From: Roseivirga spongicola
Lineage (GTDB): Bacteria; Bacteroidota; Bacteroidia; Cytophagales; Cyclobacteriaceae
DNA: 64,000 nucleotides
Assembly: GCF_001592965.1 (NCBI RefSeq)
Contig: NZ_LRPC01000029.1
Location: forward strand, 1-64,000
Reading direction: 5' to 3'
The position numbers and the translations under genes were made by a program. Of the stretch, positions 24,976 to 32,835 are shown one piece after another (within the stretch, counting starts at the first letter, position 1; each line of letters opens with the position of its first letter). The notes under the pieces are model-generated. The model made no database searches, was not told the DNA's origin, and was given only the letters and a program-made list of their open reading frames with translations.

Positions 24976-26619
24976 TTAAACTAGAATCCTCACCGGGTCT
25001 TCCAACAAACTCTTAAAGGTTTGAAGGAATGCCGATCCTACCGCTCCATCTACTACACGGTGATCGCAAGACAAGGTTACCTTCATAATGTTTCCAACAG
25101 TAAGCTCTCCGTTTTTAACAATGGCAGTTTCCTTGATTCCACCTACAGCCATGATACAAGAATCTGGCGGGTTAATGATTGCTGTAAACTCTTCAATACC
25201 GAACATCCCTAGGTTTGAGATGGTAAAGGTATTACCCTGCATTTCTTCAGGTTGAAGTTTCTTGCTTTTGGCTTTACCTCCTAACTCTTTCACCTCTGCA
25301 GAAATATGCGAAAGTGGCTTGTTATCGGCAAACTTTACAACTGGCACCAACAGACCTTCGTCTACTGCTACTGCTACCCCCACATGTACGTGATGGTTAA
25401 TTCTGATTTTATCGTCTAACCAAGAGGCATTCACCATCTTGTGTTGTCTTAATGAAACTGCAGCAGCTTTGATAACCATGTCATTGAATGAAATTTTCAC
25501 CGGAGAAATCTCATTCATGCTCTTTCTTGCCTCTATAGCCTTATCCATATTTATTTCCATGGTAAGGTAGAAATGAGGAGCAGTAAACTTGCTTTGCGCC
25601 AATCGCTTAGCGATTGTTTTACGCATTTGGCTTACTCTCATTTCTTCAAAACTTTCCTCACCAACTACTTTAGGTAGCTCTATAGCAGGTGCAGACTTAG
25701 CAGATTCCTCTGCCTTTTCTGGTGCTGCAGCTTTCTGAGTTGGAGTAAAGTTCTCTATATCTCTTTTAATGATTCTACCACCATCGCCAGATCCTTTTAC
25801 CTGACCAAGGTCAATACCTTTGTCTTCGGCTAACTTCTTAGCTAATGGTGAAGCTTTTACTCTTCCATTAGAATTTGAAGATTCAGCTGCTGGAGCAGCA
25901 TTGGTAGCTGATGATGCTGATTCTGTTTTTTCCTGAGGTTCTTCAGCAGGCTCTTCAGCTTTTTCTTCCGAACTCCCACCTTGTTGGTCTGCTTTAATCA
26001 ATGCCTCATAATCAGCACCTTCTTCACCAACAATAGCCAGAATACCATCAACCTTTACCGACTCGCCTTCTTTAGCACCTAAGTAAAGCACAGTTCCATC
26101 GTTGTAAGACTCATACTCCATAGTGGCCTTGTCTGTCTCAATCTCAGCCATTAGCTCACCAGACTCAACAGAATCTCCTACTTTCTTTAACCAAGAAGCG
26201 ATAACACCTTCTTCCATGGTGTCGCTCATCTTTGGCATTCTTACAATCTCAGCATTAATGCTGCTAGTATCTATCTTCTCTGCTTTTTCTGCAGGAGCTG
26301 ATTTTTCTTCTTTTGGGGCTTCCTCTTCCTTCTCTTCAGATGTAGATCCATTATCATTCAAGAGCGCCTTATAGTCTTCTCCTTCTTTACCAACAATAGC
26401 CAGAATTCCATCTACTGCTACTGCTTCTCCTTCTTCTGCTCCCAAGTACAGAACTGTACCATCATTGAATGACTCATAGTCCATGGTGGCCTTATCTGTT
26501 TCAATCTCAGCCATTAACTCTCCAGATTCTACTTGATCACCAACTTTTTTATGCCAAACAGCAATGACACCTTCTTCCATGGTGTCACTCATCTTCGGCA
26601 TTCTTACGATTTCAGCCAT
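24976..26619 (-). CDS. Pyruvate dehydrogenase complex E2 (dihydrolipoyl acetyltransferase), two lipoyl domains
   Basis: The 547-aa protein has two lipoyl domains, each with the lipoylation motif ETDKATM (about residues 2-76 and 127-201). They are separated by Ala/Glu/Lys-rich linkers, followed by a peripheral subunit-binding domain (KASPLAKKLAEDKGIDL, near residue 253) and a catalytic acetyltransferase domain with His520 and Asp524 in CDHRVVDGA. E2 passes acetyl groups from the E1 thiamine enzyme to CoA. PdhC-like sequences with two lipoyl domains are typical of Bacteroidota pyruvate dehydrogenase. E1 and E3 genes are not adjacent. The gene is divergent from the SRAP-like gene. Confidence 0.94.
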   Translation of the reverse strand: MAEIVRMPKMSDTMEEGVIAVWHKKVGDQVESGELMAEIETDKATMDYESFNDGTVLYLGAEEGEAVAVDGILAIVGKEGEDYKALLNDNGSTSEEKEEEAPKEEKSAPAEKAEKIDTSSINAEIVRMPKMSDTMEEGVIASWLKKVGDSVESGELMAEIETDKATMEYESYNDGTVLYLGAKEGESVKVDGILAIVGEEGADYEALIKADQQGGSSEEKAEEPAEEPQEKTESASSATNAAPAAESSNSNGRVKASPLAKKLAEDKGIDLGQVKGSGDGGRIIKRDIENFTPTQKAAAPEKAEESAKSAPAIELPKVVGEESFEEMRVSQMRKTIAKRLAQSKFTAPHFYLTMEINMDKAIEARKSMNEISPVKISFNDMVIKAAAVSLRQHKMVNASWLDDKIRINHHVHVGVAVAVDEGLLVPVVKFADNKPLSHISAEVKELGGKAKSKKLQPEEMQGNTFTISNLGMFGIEEFTAIINPPDSCIMAVGGIKETAIVKNGELTVGNIMKVTLSCDHRVVDGAVGSAFLQTFKSLLEDPVRILV

Positions 26620-26807
26620 ATTACTTGTTCAAAATTTGAGCCCCAAAAATAGTTTTAAAACAATGTATATTCAAATTAAAGCACCTAGAATAAACGCCCC
26701 TTATACACTAGTTTAACCTGTACGTGCATTTATTTGTAAACAACATACAGAGTATTTGATTCAAAAGGCATTTTTACCGATCTTGGTTCAATTATTTGAC
26801 CAATTAA

Positions 26808-27506
26808 ATGCTTCCGAACTACTCCATTGCATCTGAGTCGCAACTCATAAAAGAACACTTTGGCATAGAAATTCCTGAGAACCACAAAGGGACCTATAAC
26901 GCTCAACCTACTGACTTACTTCCAATTATTACCAGTGCAGACCCTGATGAACTCAGCTTTTTTCACTGGGGAATTCACCCTTCTTTTACTAAGAGTAAAG
27001 GCGTAAGTCAAAAACTGATTTTCGCTCCGGCCGAAGAAATTCTGAGCAAAGCATCACAAAGAAAAAGTATAAAACAACAAAGGTGCATTATACCTGCCGA
27101 TAGCTTTTATTGCTGGAAGGATGTAGGGAAAAAAGAGCAAGTACCTTATAGATTTTATCTTCAGAACAATAGTCTTTTCAGCATTGCTGGCATTTGGGAT
27201 ACTTTTGAAACGGAAGAAGGTGAACAGGTAAACACTTTTATGATGCTCACTACTATGGCCAATAATGATGTGGCCGATGTGAGTAACAGAATGCCTGCTA
27301 TTTTGAATGATGATTTGCTAGATGAGTGGCTAAATGAAGCCAATACCTCAGAGAGTATTTTAGAGTATGTAAAGCCTTTTAATGATGAACCATTAAAAAG
27401 CTATACGGTAAATCCTAAACTGGCCGATCCGAAGTTTAACAGTATTGATTTATGGGAAAAGGTACCGCCAGCCAATCAGTTTGGCAACTTGACTCTGTTT
27501 AATTAA
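26808..27506 (+). CDS. SRAP (HMCES/YedK) family protein lacking all catalytic residues
   Basis: The 232-aa protein follows the SRAP fold along its whole length: an N-terminal strand, TYNAQPTDLLPI, FFHWGIHPS, CIIPADSFYCW and SNRMPAIL. In active SRAP proteins Cys2 forms a covalent link with abasic sites, and Asn75, Glu105 and His160 (E. coli YedK numbering) help. Here these are Leu2, Phe72, Cys102 and Ser159, and the Gly-Arg after Cys2 is Pro-Asn. The start is secure because an in-frame TAA lies directly before the ATG. Thus it cannot make the usual thiazolidine crosslink. It may still bind DNA or have a different activity. Its stop overlaps the convergent DUF6503 gene. Confidence 0.88.
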   Translation: MLPNYSIASESQLIKEHFGIEIPENHKGTYNAQPTDLLPIITSADPDELSFFHWGIHPSFTKSKGVSQKLIFAPAEEILSKASQRKSIKQQRCIIPADSFYCWKDVGKKEQVPYRFYLQNNSLFSIAGIWDTFETEEGEQVNTFMMLTTMANNDVADVSNRMPAILNDDLLDEWLNEANTSESILEYVKPFNDEPLKSYTVNPKLADPKFNSIDLWEKVPPANQFGNLTLFN

Positions 27507-28264
27507 TCTGGCTGAACAAGGTCTACTTTAATATTTTCCAGCTTAATATCTGATACCAATTGCAATTGCTCAGTAACAAAGGCATAGTCTAGCTCTTGAG
27601 CTGGGAAATCTTTGTCTATAGTATAATTTCTATAGTCTTGAAATAAGATTCCTTCGACCTCTCTTTGATTATAGGCCTCTCTAAACCTTACACCTCCTCC
27701 ATTAATATTAAAAGAGTAGGCCAAATAGTCCATAGTGAACTTCTCTTTATGAATCCAATAGACATAGGCATTTTCAAAGTCTTCCTTTTCACCTCCTCTT
27801 TCGCCATAGGTTATTTCAACCTTATAGTAAGGCTGACCCTTTATGTCTACCGAACGCATTAATTGCCTGTTCACAACAGGGTCGTTCAAATTAAAAGGTA
27901 AAAGCGCGAAGTAGATAACTGAGTTGGTTGATGAACGGTAGGTTCGAAGGTCTTCTCTGTTAAGCTGAATTTCCTTCTCATCTATCATTCGCTTGAATTT
28001 CTTGTTAGACCAAACATCCGTCACCCAACCATTGTCAGACTTGAAAGTACGTTCATAGACATATTCACCATCGCTAACCTTAGCTCTGTAGTGTCTGTTT
28101 CGGAAGTCAAATTGCACCTCCATGTTGTCATAGTTACTCCCTCCGTGCTTTTGCACAGCTTTTTCAATCACTTGATCTGCTGTTAACTCCGATTCTTGAT
28201 GACCACAACTATATGCCGAGAGAATGGCTATTGCCAAAAAATAATAAATACCGCTCTTTTTCAT
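27503..28264 (-). CDS. DUF6503-like lipoprotein
   Basis: The 253-aa protein has a lipoprotein signal peptide (LSAYSC) and then VIEKAVQKHGGSNYDNMEV, a motif at the start of many Bacteroidota outer-membrane-linked proteins, followed by a beta-rich domain (FDFRNRHYRA, GQPYYKVEITY, YVYWIHKEKFTMDYLAYSF). This resembles DUF6503 and, more distantly, the LolA/LolB-type half-barrel. The function is unknown. It ends 4 nt inside the convergent SRAP-like gene and has no close partner on its own strand. Confidence 0.65.
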   Translation of the reverse strand: MKKSGIYYFLAIAILSAYSCGHQESELTADQVIEKAVQKHGGSNYDNMEVQFDFRNRHYRAKVSDGEYVYERTFKSDNGWVTDVWSNKKFKRMIDEKEIQLNREDLRTYRSSTNSVIYFALLPFNLNDPVVNRQLMRSVDIKGQPYYKVEITYGERGGEKEDFENAYVYWIHKEKFTMDYLAYSFNINGGGVRFREAYNQREVEGILFQDYRNYTIDKDFPAQELDYAFVTEQLQLVSDIKLENIKVDLVQPD

Positions 28265-28541
28265 TTCACTCGAACTACTTCCGAACTCTGATACGAATAA
28301 GTGTCTGTGATGTTTCTATTTTTCCAAATATCAATCTTACATCAATTTTTCGGGGTCAGCCAACTATTCATCAAAAATGTTAGTGATTACCTATTTTTCC
28401 GTCCATTCTTTAGGCGTAGAATTCTAACTAAAACATGTAAACATTCTGATTTGACTAAATTATGTAACTTGGAAGCCACCAAAAGGAAATTATCAGCTGA
28501 ACTTCTGGTTTCAGCATGTACTCAAAGTAAACTCATCGCCT

Positions 28542-29537
28542 GTGAAAAAATCTAAAATTGTTGGGCTGGGGCACTACGTTCCAGAAAAGGTTGTCAAGAA
28601 TAGTGACTTGGAGAAAATAATGGATACGAACAACGAGTGGATTGTTGAACGTACTGGAATAGAGGAAAGAAGATGGTTCGACCCTGAAAAAGATACTGTA
28701 TCAAATATGGCAACCCGAGCAACACATGTTGCTTTGGAAAGAGCTGGTTTAGATGTGAAAGAAATAGACTTCATTGTTTTCGCTACCATTACTCCAGACT
28801 ATTTCTTCCCAGGTTCGGGAGTATTACTTCAAAGAGAGCTCGGGCTTCAGGGTATTGGAGCCTTAGACATTAGAAATGCTTGCTCTGGCTTTATTTATGC
28901 ACTTTCTATTGCCGACCAATTTATTAAAACTGGTATGTACAAAACCATACTTGTGGTTGGGGCCGAAATACAGTCATCTGCCTTAGACAAGTCTACCGAA
29001 GGGCGTTCTAGCTCCGTAATATTTGCCGATGGTGCTGGCGCAGCTATTCTTCAAGCCACAGATGAAGATAAAGGCGTTCTTTCTACTCACCTTCATGCCG
29101 ATGGAGATTATGCAGAAGAATTATATGTTAAAGACCCGGGCTCTAGCAGAAAAGTCAGACTTTCTAAAGAATTGCTGGATGGTAAAAGTTTCAACCTAAC
29201 TATGAACGGAAATGCTGTTTTCAAACATGCAGTGGTACGGTTTAGTGAAGTCATTAATGAGGCATTATCGCAGAACGGCCACACCCCAGAAGACATTGAC
29301 TTATTAGTACCACACCAAGCGAACCTGAGAATTAGCAATTTTGTGCAAAAGCAGTTTAATCTGCCAGACAATAAGGTTTTCAACAACATAATGAAGTTTG
29401 GCAATACTACTGCAGCTTCAATTCCTATTGCCATGAGTGAAGCTTGGGAGCAAGGCAAAATCAAAGAAGGTGACTTGATTTGTTTAGCCGCTTTCGGTAG
29501 TGGATTCACTTGGGCTTCGGCACTGATTCGCTGGTAG
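28542..29537 (+). CDS. 3-oxoacyl-ACP synthase III family protein (FabH-like)
   Basis: The 331-aa protein has the FabH active-site triad: Cys114 in DIRNACSGFIYAL, His258 in LVPHQAN and Asn288 in FGNTTAAS. The TNNEWIVERTGIEERRW segment and the AFGSGFTWAS end complete the family pattern. FabH condenses an acyl-CoA starter with malonyl-ACP; close paralogues act in other lipid or pigment pathways. The start is GTG at 28542 and no upstream ATG is available. The next gene starts 3 nt after its stop, so the two are probably one transcript. The preceding 277-nt gap (28265-28541) shows no recognisable element. Confidence 0.9.
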   Translation: MKKSKIVGLGHYVPEKVVKNSDLEKIMDTNNEWIVERTGIEERRWFDPEKDTVSNMATRATHVALERAGLDVKEIDFIVFATITPDYFFPGSGVLLQRELGLQGIGALDIRNACSGFIYALSIADQFIKTGMYKTILVVGAEIQSSALDKSTEGRSSSVIFADGAGAAILQATDEDKGVLSTHLHADGDYAEELYVKDPGSSRKVRLSKELLDGKSFNLTMNGNAVFKHAVVRFSEVINEALSQNGHTPEDIDLLVPHQANLRISNFVQKQFNLPDNKVFNNIMKFGNTTAASIPIAMSEAWEQGKIKEGDLICLAAFGSGFTWASALIRW

Positions 29538-29539
29538 TA

Positions 29540-30115
29540 ATGCTCTCTGAAGAACATATTAACTTCTTGCAGTCCAAAGATTACTTTTTACTAAAGCAAG
29601 AAGTAGATAACCAACTCAATTCCATTCTTTACGCCCTACAGCAAAACATTTTAAATTGCTGGCAGAGCTGTGAGGAATGGAATTTACCAGTTGGCATATC
29701 TAAAACACCTGGTAAAATCATTAAAGGATACAACCACAACAACTTTCCCTATCAGGTTTTTGACTTCCCCTCTATCTTTGAGAAAAAGAACATCTTTACC
29801 TTTAGAGTAGTAGTTTGGTACGGCAACTTCTTTTCCATAAATCTGATTCTCACCAAGAAATTTAAAGACCTATATAAAAATAATCCTGAACGGTTTTTAG
29901 ACTCTCAAACCCAACTTTTAAAGTCTGAAAACATCTGGGAAACAGACACTTCCTCACTCCAGAGCATTCCCATGCACATAGATTATATGAATGAAATTTC
30001 TGCCTATTTCGAAAAAAGCGAATCAATAAGACTCTTTAGAAGGTTTAACATGAACCAAATCAATGACATTCATCGTTTGACACTTGAATATTTTAATGAT
30101 TGGTTTGCAAATTGA
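29540..30115 (+). CDS. Hypothetical cytoplasmic protein coupled to fabH-like gene
   Basis: The 191-aa protein has no signal peptide or membrane segment. It is rich in aromatic residues, Asn and charged residues (NILNCWQSCEEWNLPVGISK, IFTFRVVVWYGNFFSINLIL, IPMHIDYMNEISAYFEKS). I do not recognise the family. I start it at the ATG at 29540, 3 nt after the FabH stop, rather than at an upstream TTG inside that gene. The tight spacing suggests a function tied to the ketoacyl synthase, but no evidence shows which. Confidence 0.7.
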   Translation: MLSEEHINFLQSKDYFLLKQEVDNQLNSILYALQQNILNCWQSCEEWNLPVGISKTPGKIIKGYNHNNFPYQVFDFPSIFEKKNIFTFRVVVWYGNFFSINLILTKKFKDLYKNNPERFLDSQTQLLKSENIWETDTSSLQSIPMHIDYMNEISAYFEKSESIRLFRRFNMNQINDIHRLTLEYFNDWFAN

Positions 30116-30164
30116 ATTGGCTCAATATTTGTTAAAATTAGGCCGTTCTCAACCACCACAATTT

Positions 30165-31691
30165 ATGCGGCAAATAAGAAGCACTTTCATATTCCTTTCT
30201 TTCTTAGTTCCATCACTCCTATTACAAGCTCAAGATAACTTCAATCTTATTTTTCCTTCTACCGACACTGAACTTGCCTATGAAGGCGCTTTCAAAGACG
30301 GCAAACGCAACGGATTATGGGTAGCATACAACGAAGACAGCTCCTACATTCATAGAGGAAACTATTATGAAGGAGTAAAAACAGGATATTGGAACGTTTT
30401 TGTAGACATGGTAGAAAGAGCCAGAGTCAGCTATAAAAACGACAGCCTAAATGGTACCTATTATTTATTCTACCCCAGCAGAGTAATAGCCGTAAAAGCC
30501 AATTTTGCTAGTGATCAGCTAAATGGAGATTGGGAATCATTTCGAGAAGATTCTTCTATGCTTGAGAAAGGCACATTCAAAAATGGAGTCAAAACTGGTA
30601 CTTGGCAAGGTTTTTATAAAAATGGGGCCATTGAATTCATCTCAGACTATCATAATGGTCAGCTGCATGGTGGCTATGTTTCTTATGATGAATACGGGGA
30701 TAAAACGGTAGAAACCTCCTACAAGAATGGCTTGCTAGATGGCTCATGGAGAAAGTTTGACTTCGATGGTTTTGTCATCGAAGAAGGTCAGTTCGTAAAA
30801 GGGGAAAGGGATGGAACCTGGGAATACAGCTATGGACCGAATATGAAGGCTGCGGTAGAATATTACATTGAAGGTAAAAAAACAGGCACTTGGGTAACCT
30901 ATCATCCAAACGGAAGAAAAGCTTCCGAAATCACCTACAAAAACAATGAACCAGTTGGCACAGCCAAAAGCTGGCACCCCAATAGACAACTGGAGTCTAT
31001 TACTCATTACAAGTTCGGTTTAGCCGATAGCCTTTATCAACAGTATTATAGTAATGGAGTTTTAACCATGGAAGGCCTTTTTGAGCTTGGCTTGAAAACT
31101 GGCCCTTGGAAGATTTTTCATGAAAACGGAATGATTTCAGAACTCGGAAGATATGCCAAAGACAAGAGAATAGGCAACTGGAAATCGTTCGACACGCAAG
31201 GCACCCTAATTGCCGAAGGGTCGTACCTAGAAGATAAAGAAGCGGGCCAGTGGTTTTACTACTACAACAATGGAAAACTGGAGTCTATAGGAAGCTTTGT
31301 AAAGGGAGAAAAAGATGGCTTATGGGGATATTTTCATAGAGATGGAGACGGTATGAAGGAAGAAAAATGGAACAATGGAAAACTTCTTTCTCTTACTGAT
31401 TTTACGGATAACAATGGTGACACTCACTCTTCTGGTTCATTAAAAAATGGTAACGGCCTAGTAATTAACTATTATGCCGATGGTGAAGTATTCTCTCAAG
31501 GCGATTACGTGAATGGAATGCCTAATGGAAATTGGACTTTCTATGATGAAAAAGGTAGAAAAGTAACCTCTGGAACTTTAAAAGATGGTGTAAAAGAAGG
31601 CGCATGGCAAATCTTCAGTAGATATGGTCAAGTAATAGAGGTTGAGCTATATGAGAATGGAGAACTTACCCGTAGTAGCAGAAATGACTAA
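30165..31691 (+). CDS. Secreted MORN-repeat (YwqK-like) protein
   Basis: The 508-aa protein has a signal peptide (MRQIRSTFIFLSFLVP, ending SLLLQAQ) and then about 18-20 copies of a 22-24-residue repeat of the form G.W..Y..NG....E..Y.NG...G (for example KTGTWQGFYKNGAIEFISDY and KAGQW-type units). These are MORN_2/YwqK-type repeats that build a long beta-meander. Such proteins are common in Bacteroidota envelopes and are thought to act as binding surfaces. I set the start at the ATG at 30165, which gives a good signal peptide; a frame 81 nt longer would destroy it. Confidence 0.85.
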   Translation: MRQIRSTFIFLSFLVPSLLLQAQDNFNLIFPSTDTELAYEGAFKDGKRNGLWVAYNEDSSYIHRGNYYEGVKTGYWNVFVDMVERARVSYKNDSLNGTYYLFYPSRVIAVKANFASDQLNGDWESFREDSSMLEKGTFKNGVKTGTWQGFYKNGAIEFISDYHNGQLHGGYVSYDEYGDKTVETSYKNGLLDGSWRKFDFDGFVIEEGQFVKGERDGTWEYSYGPNMKAAVEYYIEGKKTGTWVTYHPNGRKASEITYKNNEPVGTAKSWHPNRQLESITHYKFGLADSLYQQYYSNGVLTMEGLFELGLKTGPWKIFHENGMISELGRYAKDKRIGNWKSFDTQGTLIAEGSYLEDKEAGQWFYYYNNGKLESIGSFVKGEKDGLWGYFHRDGDGMKEEKWNNGKLLSLTDFTDNNGDTHSSGSLKNGNGLVINYYADGEVFSQGDYVNGMPNGNWTFYDEKGRKVTSGTLKDGVKEGAWQIFSRYGQVIEVELYENGELTRSSRND

Positions 31692-31724
31692 ACAATAAGT
31701 CTTACCTTCTGTTCCTTAGTCATT

Positions 31725-31886
31725 ATGGGATTATTTAAGAGAAAGTCTGAAAAAGAAAAGCTTCAAAGCAAATACGAAAAGCTCATTGCTGAGTCTTATA
31801 AGTTATCACACACCGACAGAAAAGCCAGCGATTTAAAGGCTGCAGAAGCTGATGAAATTTTAAGAAAGATAGAGTCGCTGAATTAA
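31725..31886 (+). CDS. Lacal_2735 family small protein
   Basis: A 53-residue protein is encoded here, starting MGLFKRKSEKEKLQSKYEKL and continuing with a long amphipathic helix to KIESLN. The opening of FKRKS/EKLQ.KY..L..E...LS.T.R..S...AEAEEIL type is the pattern of the Lacal_2735 family, known only from short Bacteroidota proteins. The function is unknown. It lies 33 nt after the MORN-repeat gene and overlaps the convergent lipoprotein hydrolase by 4 nt. Confidence 0.8.
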   Translation: MGLFKRKSEKEKLQSKYEKLIAESYKLSHTDRKASDLKAAEADEILRKIESLN

Positions 31887-32761
31887 TTTACCGATTTCAA
31901 TCTCTGCAACAATTCCAAGAGTTTGTTTTTGATTAGCACAGATTCATTCCAGGGCAAAAAATGATTCTGCCCCTCTAGCATAATTAGTTCATGAGGTGCA
32001 TTTACCGAAGCACTATCTGCAAATGGACCGTTACCAGGAGCAACCAAGTTGTCTTCAGTTCCTTGAATGGTAATGACATCAGCTTTTACATTTTTCCATA
32101 AAGGCAGCATCAACTCTAACTCCTCTTCCAGAAAAATCAATTCTTCGTTAGATATTCTAAAGATTTTAGGGACAATAGCACCTACAACTGGCCAACGCAT
32201 TGGCACTCTAAACCAATCTTCTTCAGGCTCCAACTTTGGGTCTAAAGCAGGAGCTAACAAAACCAAGCCATCTACTAATTCTGGATAGTCCATAGCCATT
32301 CGCACTGCAATTGGCCCTCCCAAAGAGTGTCCAATCACTATGCGTGGAGCTGCCGCCACTTCAAGCATAGGTTTTAGTAATCTCCCCTGCTCTTCCAATG
32401 AGCGAATAGGTATTCCATAACTCGATTTACCAAAACCTGGCCTATCTGGGGCGTAAATCTGAGCACCGTTATAAAGAGTGCTATCAGCAAAATAATCTAT
32501 GAATGCATCCCAAGCACCGGGTGTTCCATGAATGAATATGAAAGAACCACTATCAGCTCTATTCAACACTTTATAGTGCATCTGATAGCCGTCAACATCG
32601 TAGTAAGTACTTTCAGGTTTTACGGGCTTGTTGGCAAAATAAGCTTCCACCTCCCTTTCCGTTTTAGAGAAGCTAATGCAGCTACTTACAATTTGCGAAA
32701 CCACAATAAAGCCAATAAAGATTACTAGACACCCGACTTTAACTTTCCTTTTCGCTTTCAT
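31883..32761 (-). CDS. Alpha/beta hydrolase, probable lipoprotein
   Basis: The 292-aa protein opens with a hydrophobic segment ending in IVSSC, a lipobox-like Cys near residue 28. A classic alpha/beta hydrolase domain follows: FIFIHGTPGAWDAF (oxyanion His-Gly), YAPDRPGFGKS, the nucleophile elbow VIGHSLGGPIAVR, the acid in IQGTEDNLV and the base His in LEGQNHFLPW. It probably acts on a small ester, lactone or haloalkane-like substrate in the envelope, but the substrate is unknown. It is transcribed in the same direction as glutamine synthetase, after a terminator. Confidence 0.85.
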   Translation of the reverse strand: MKAKRKVKVGCLVIFIGFIVVSQIVSSCISFSKTEREVEAYFANKPVKPESTYYDVDGYQMHYKVLNRADSGSFIFIHGTPGAWDAFIDYFADSTLYNGAQIYAPDRPGFGKSSYGIPIRSLEEQGRLLKPMLEVAAAPRIVIGHSLGGPIAVRMAMDYPELVDGLVLLAPALDPKLEPEEDWFRVPMRWPVVGAIVPKIFRISNEELIFLEEELELMLPLWKNVKADVITIQGTEDNLVAPGNGPFADSASVNAPHELIMLEGQNHFLPWNESVLIKNKLLELLQRLKSVN

Positions 32762-32783
32762 AGTTATTCAACCTGATAAAAAT

Positions 32784-32813
32784 AAAAAACCACTCCCAAA
32801 CGGAAGTGGTTTT
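32784..32813 (-). terminator. Terminator after glutamine synthetase gene
   Basis: A perfect 9-bp stem (AAAACCACT, 32786-32794, with 32805-32813) has a 10-nt loop. A-runs on the plus strand give a T-run after the stem on the minus strand, ending glnN transcription 23 nt after its stop. Confidence 0.8.
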
Positions 32814-32835
32814 AAATATCGCTTCTGTCAGACAA

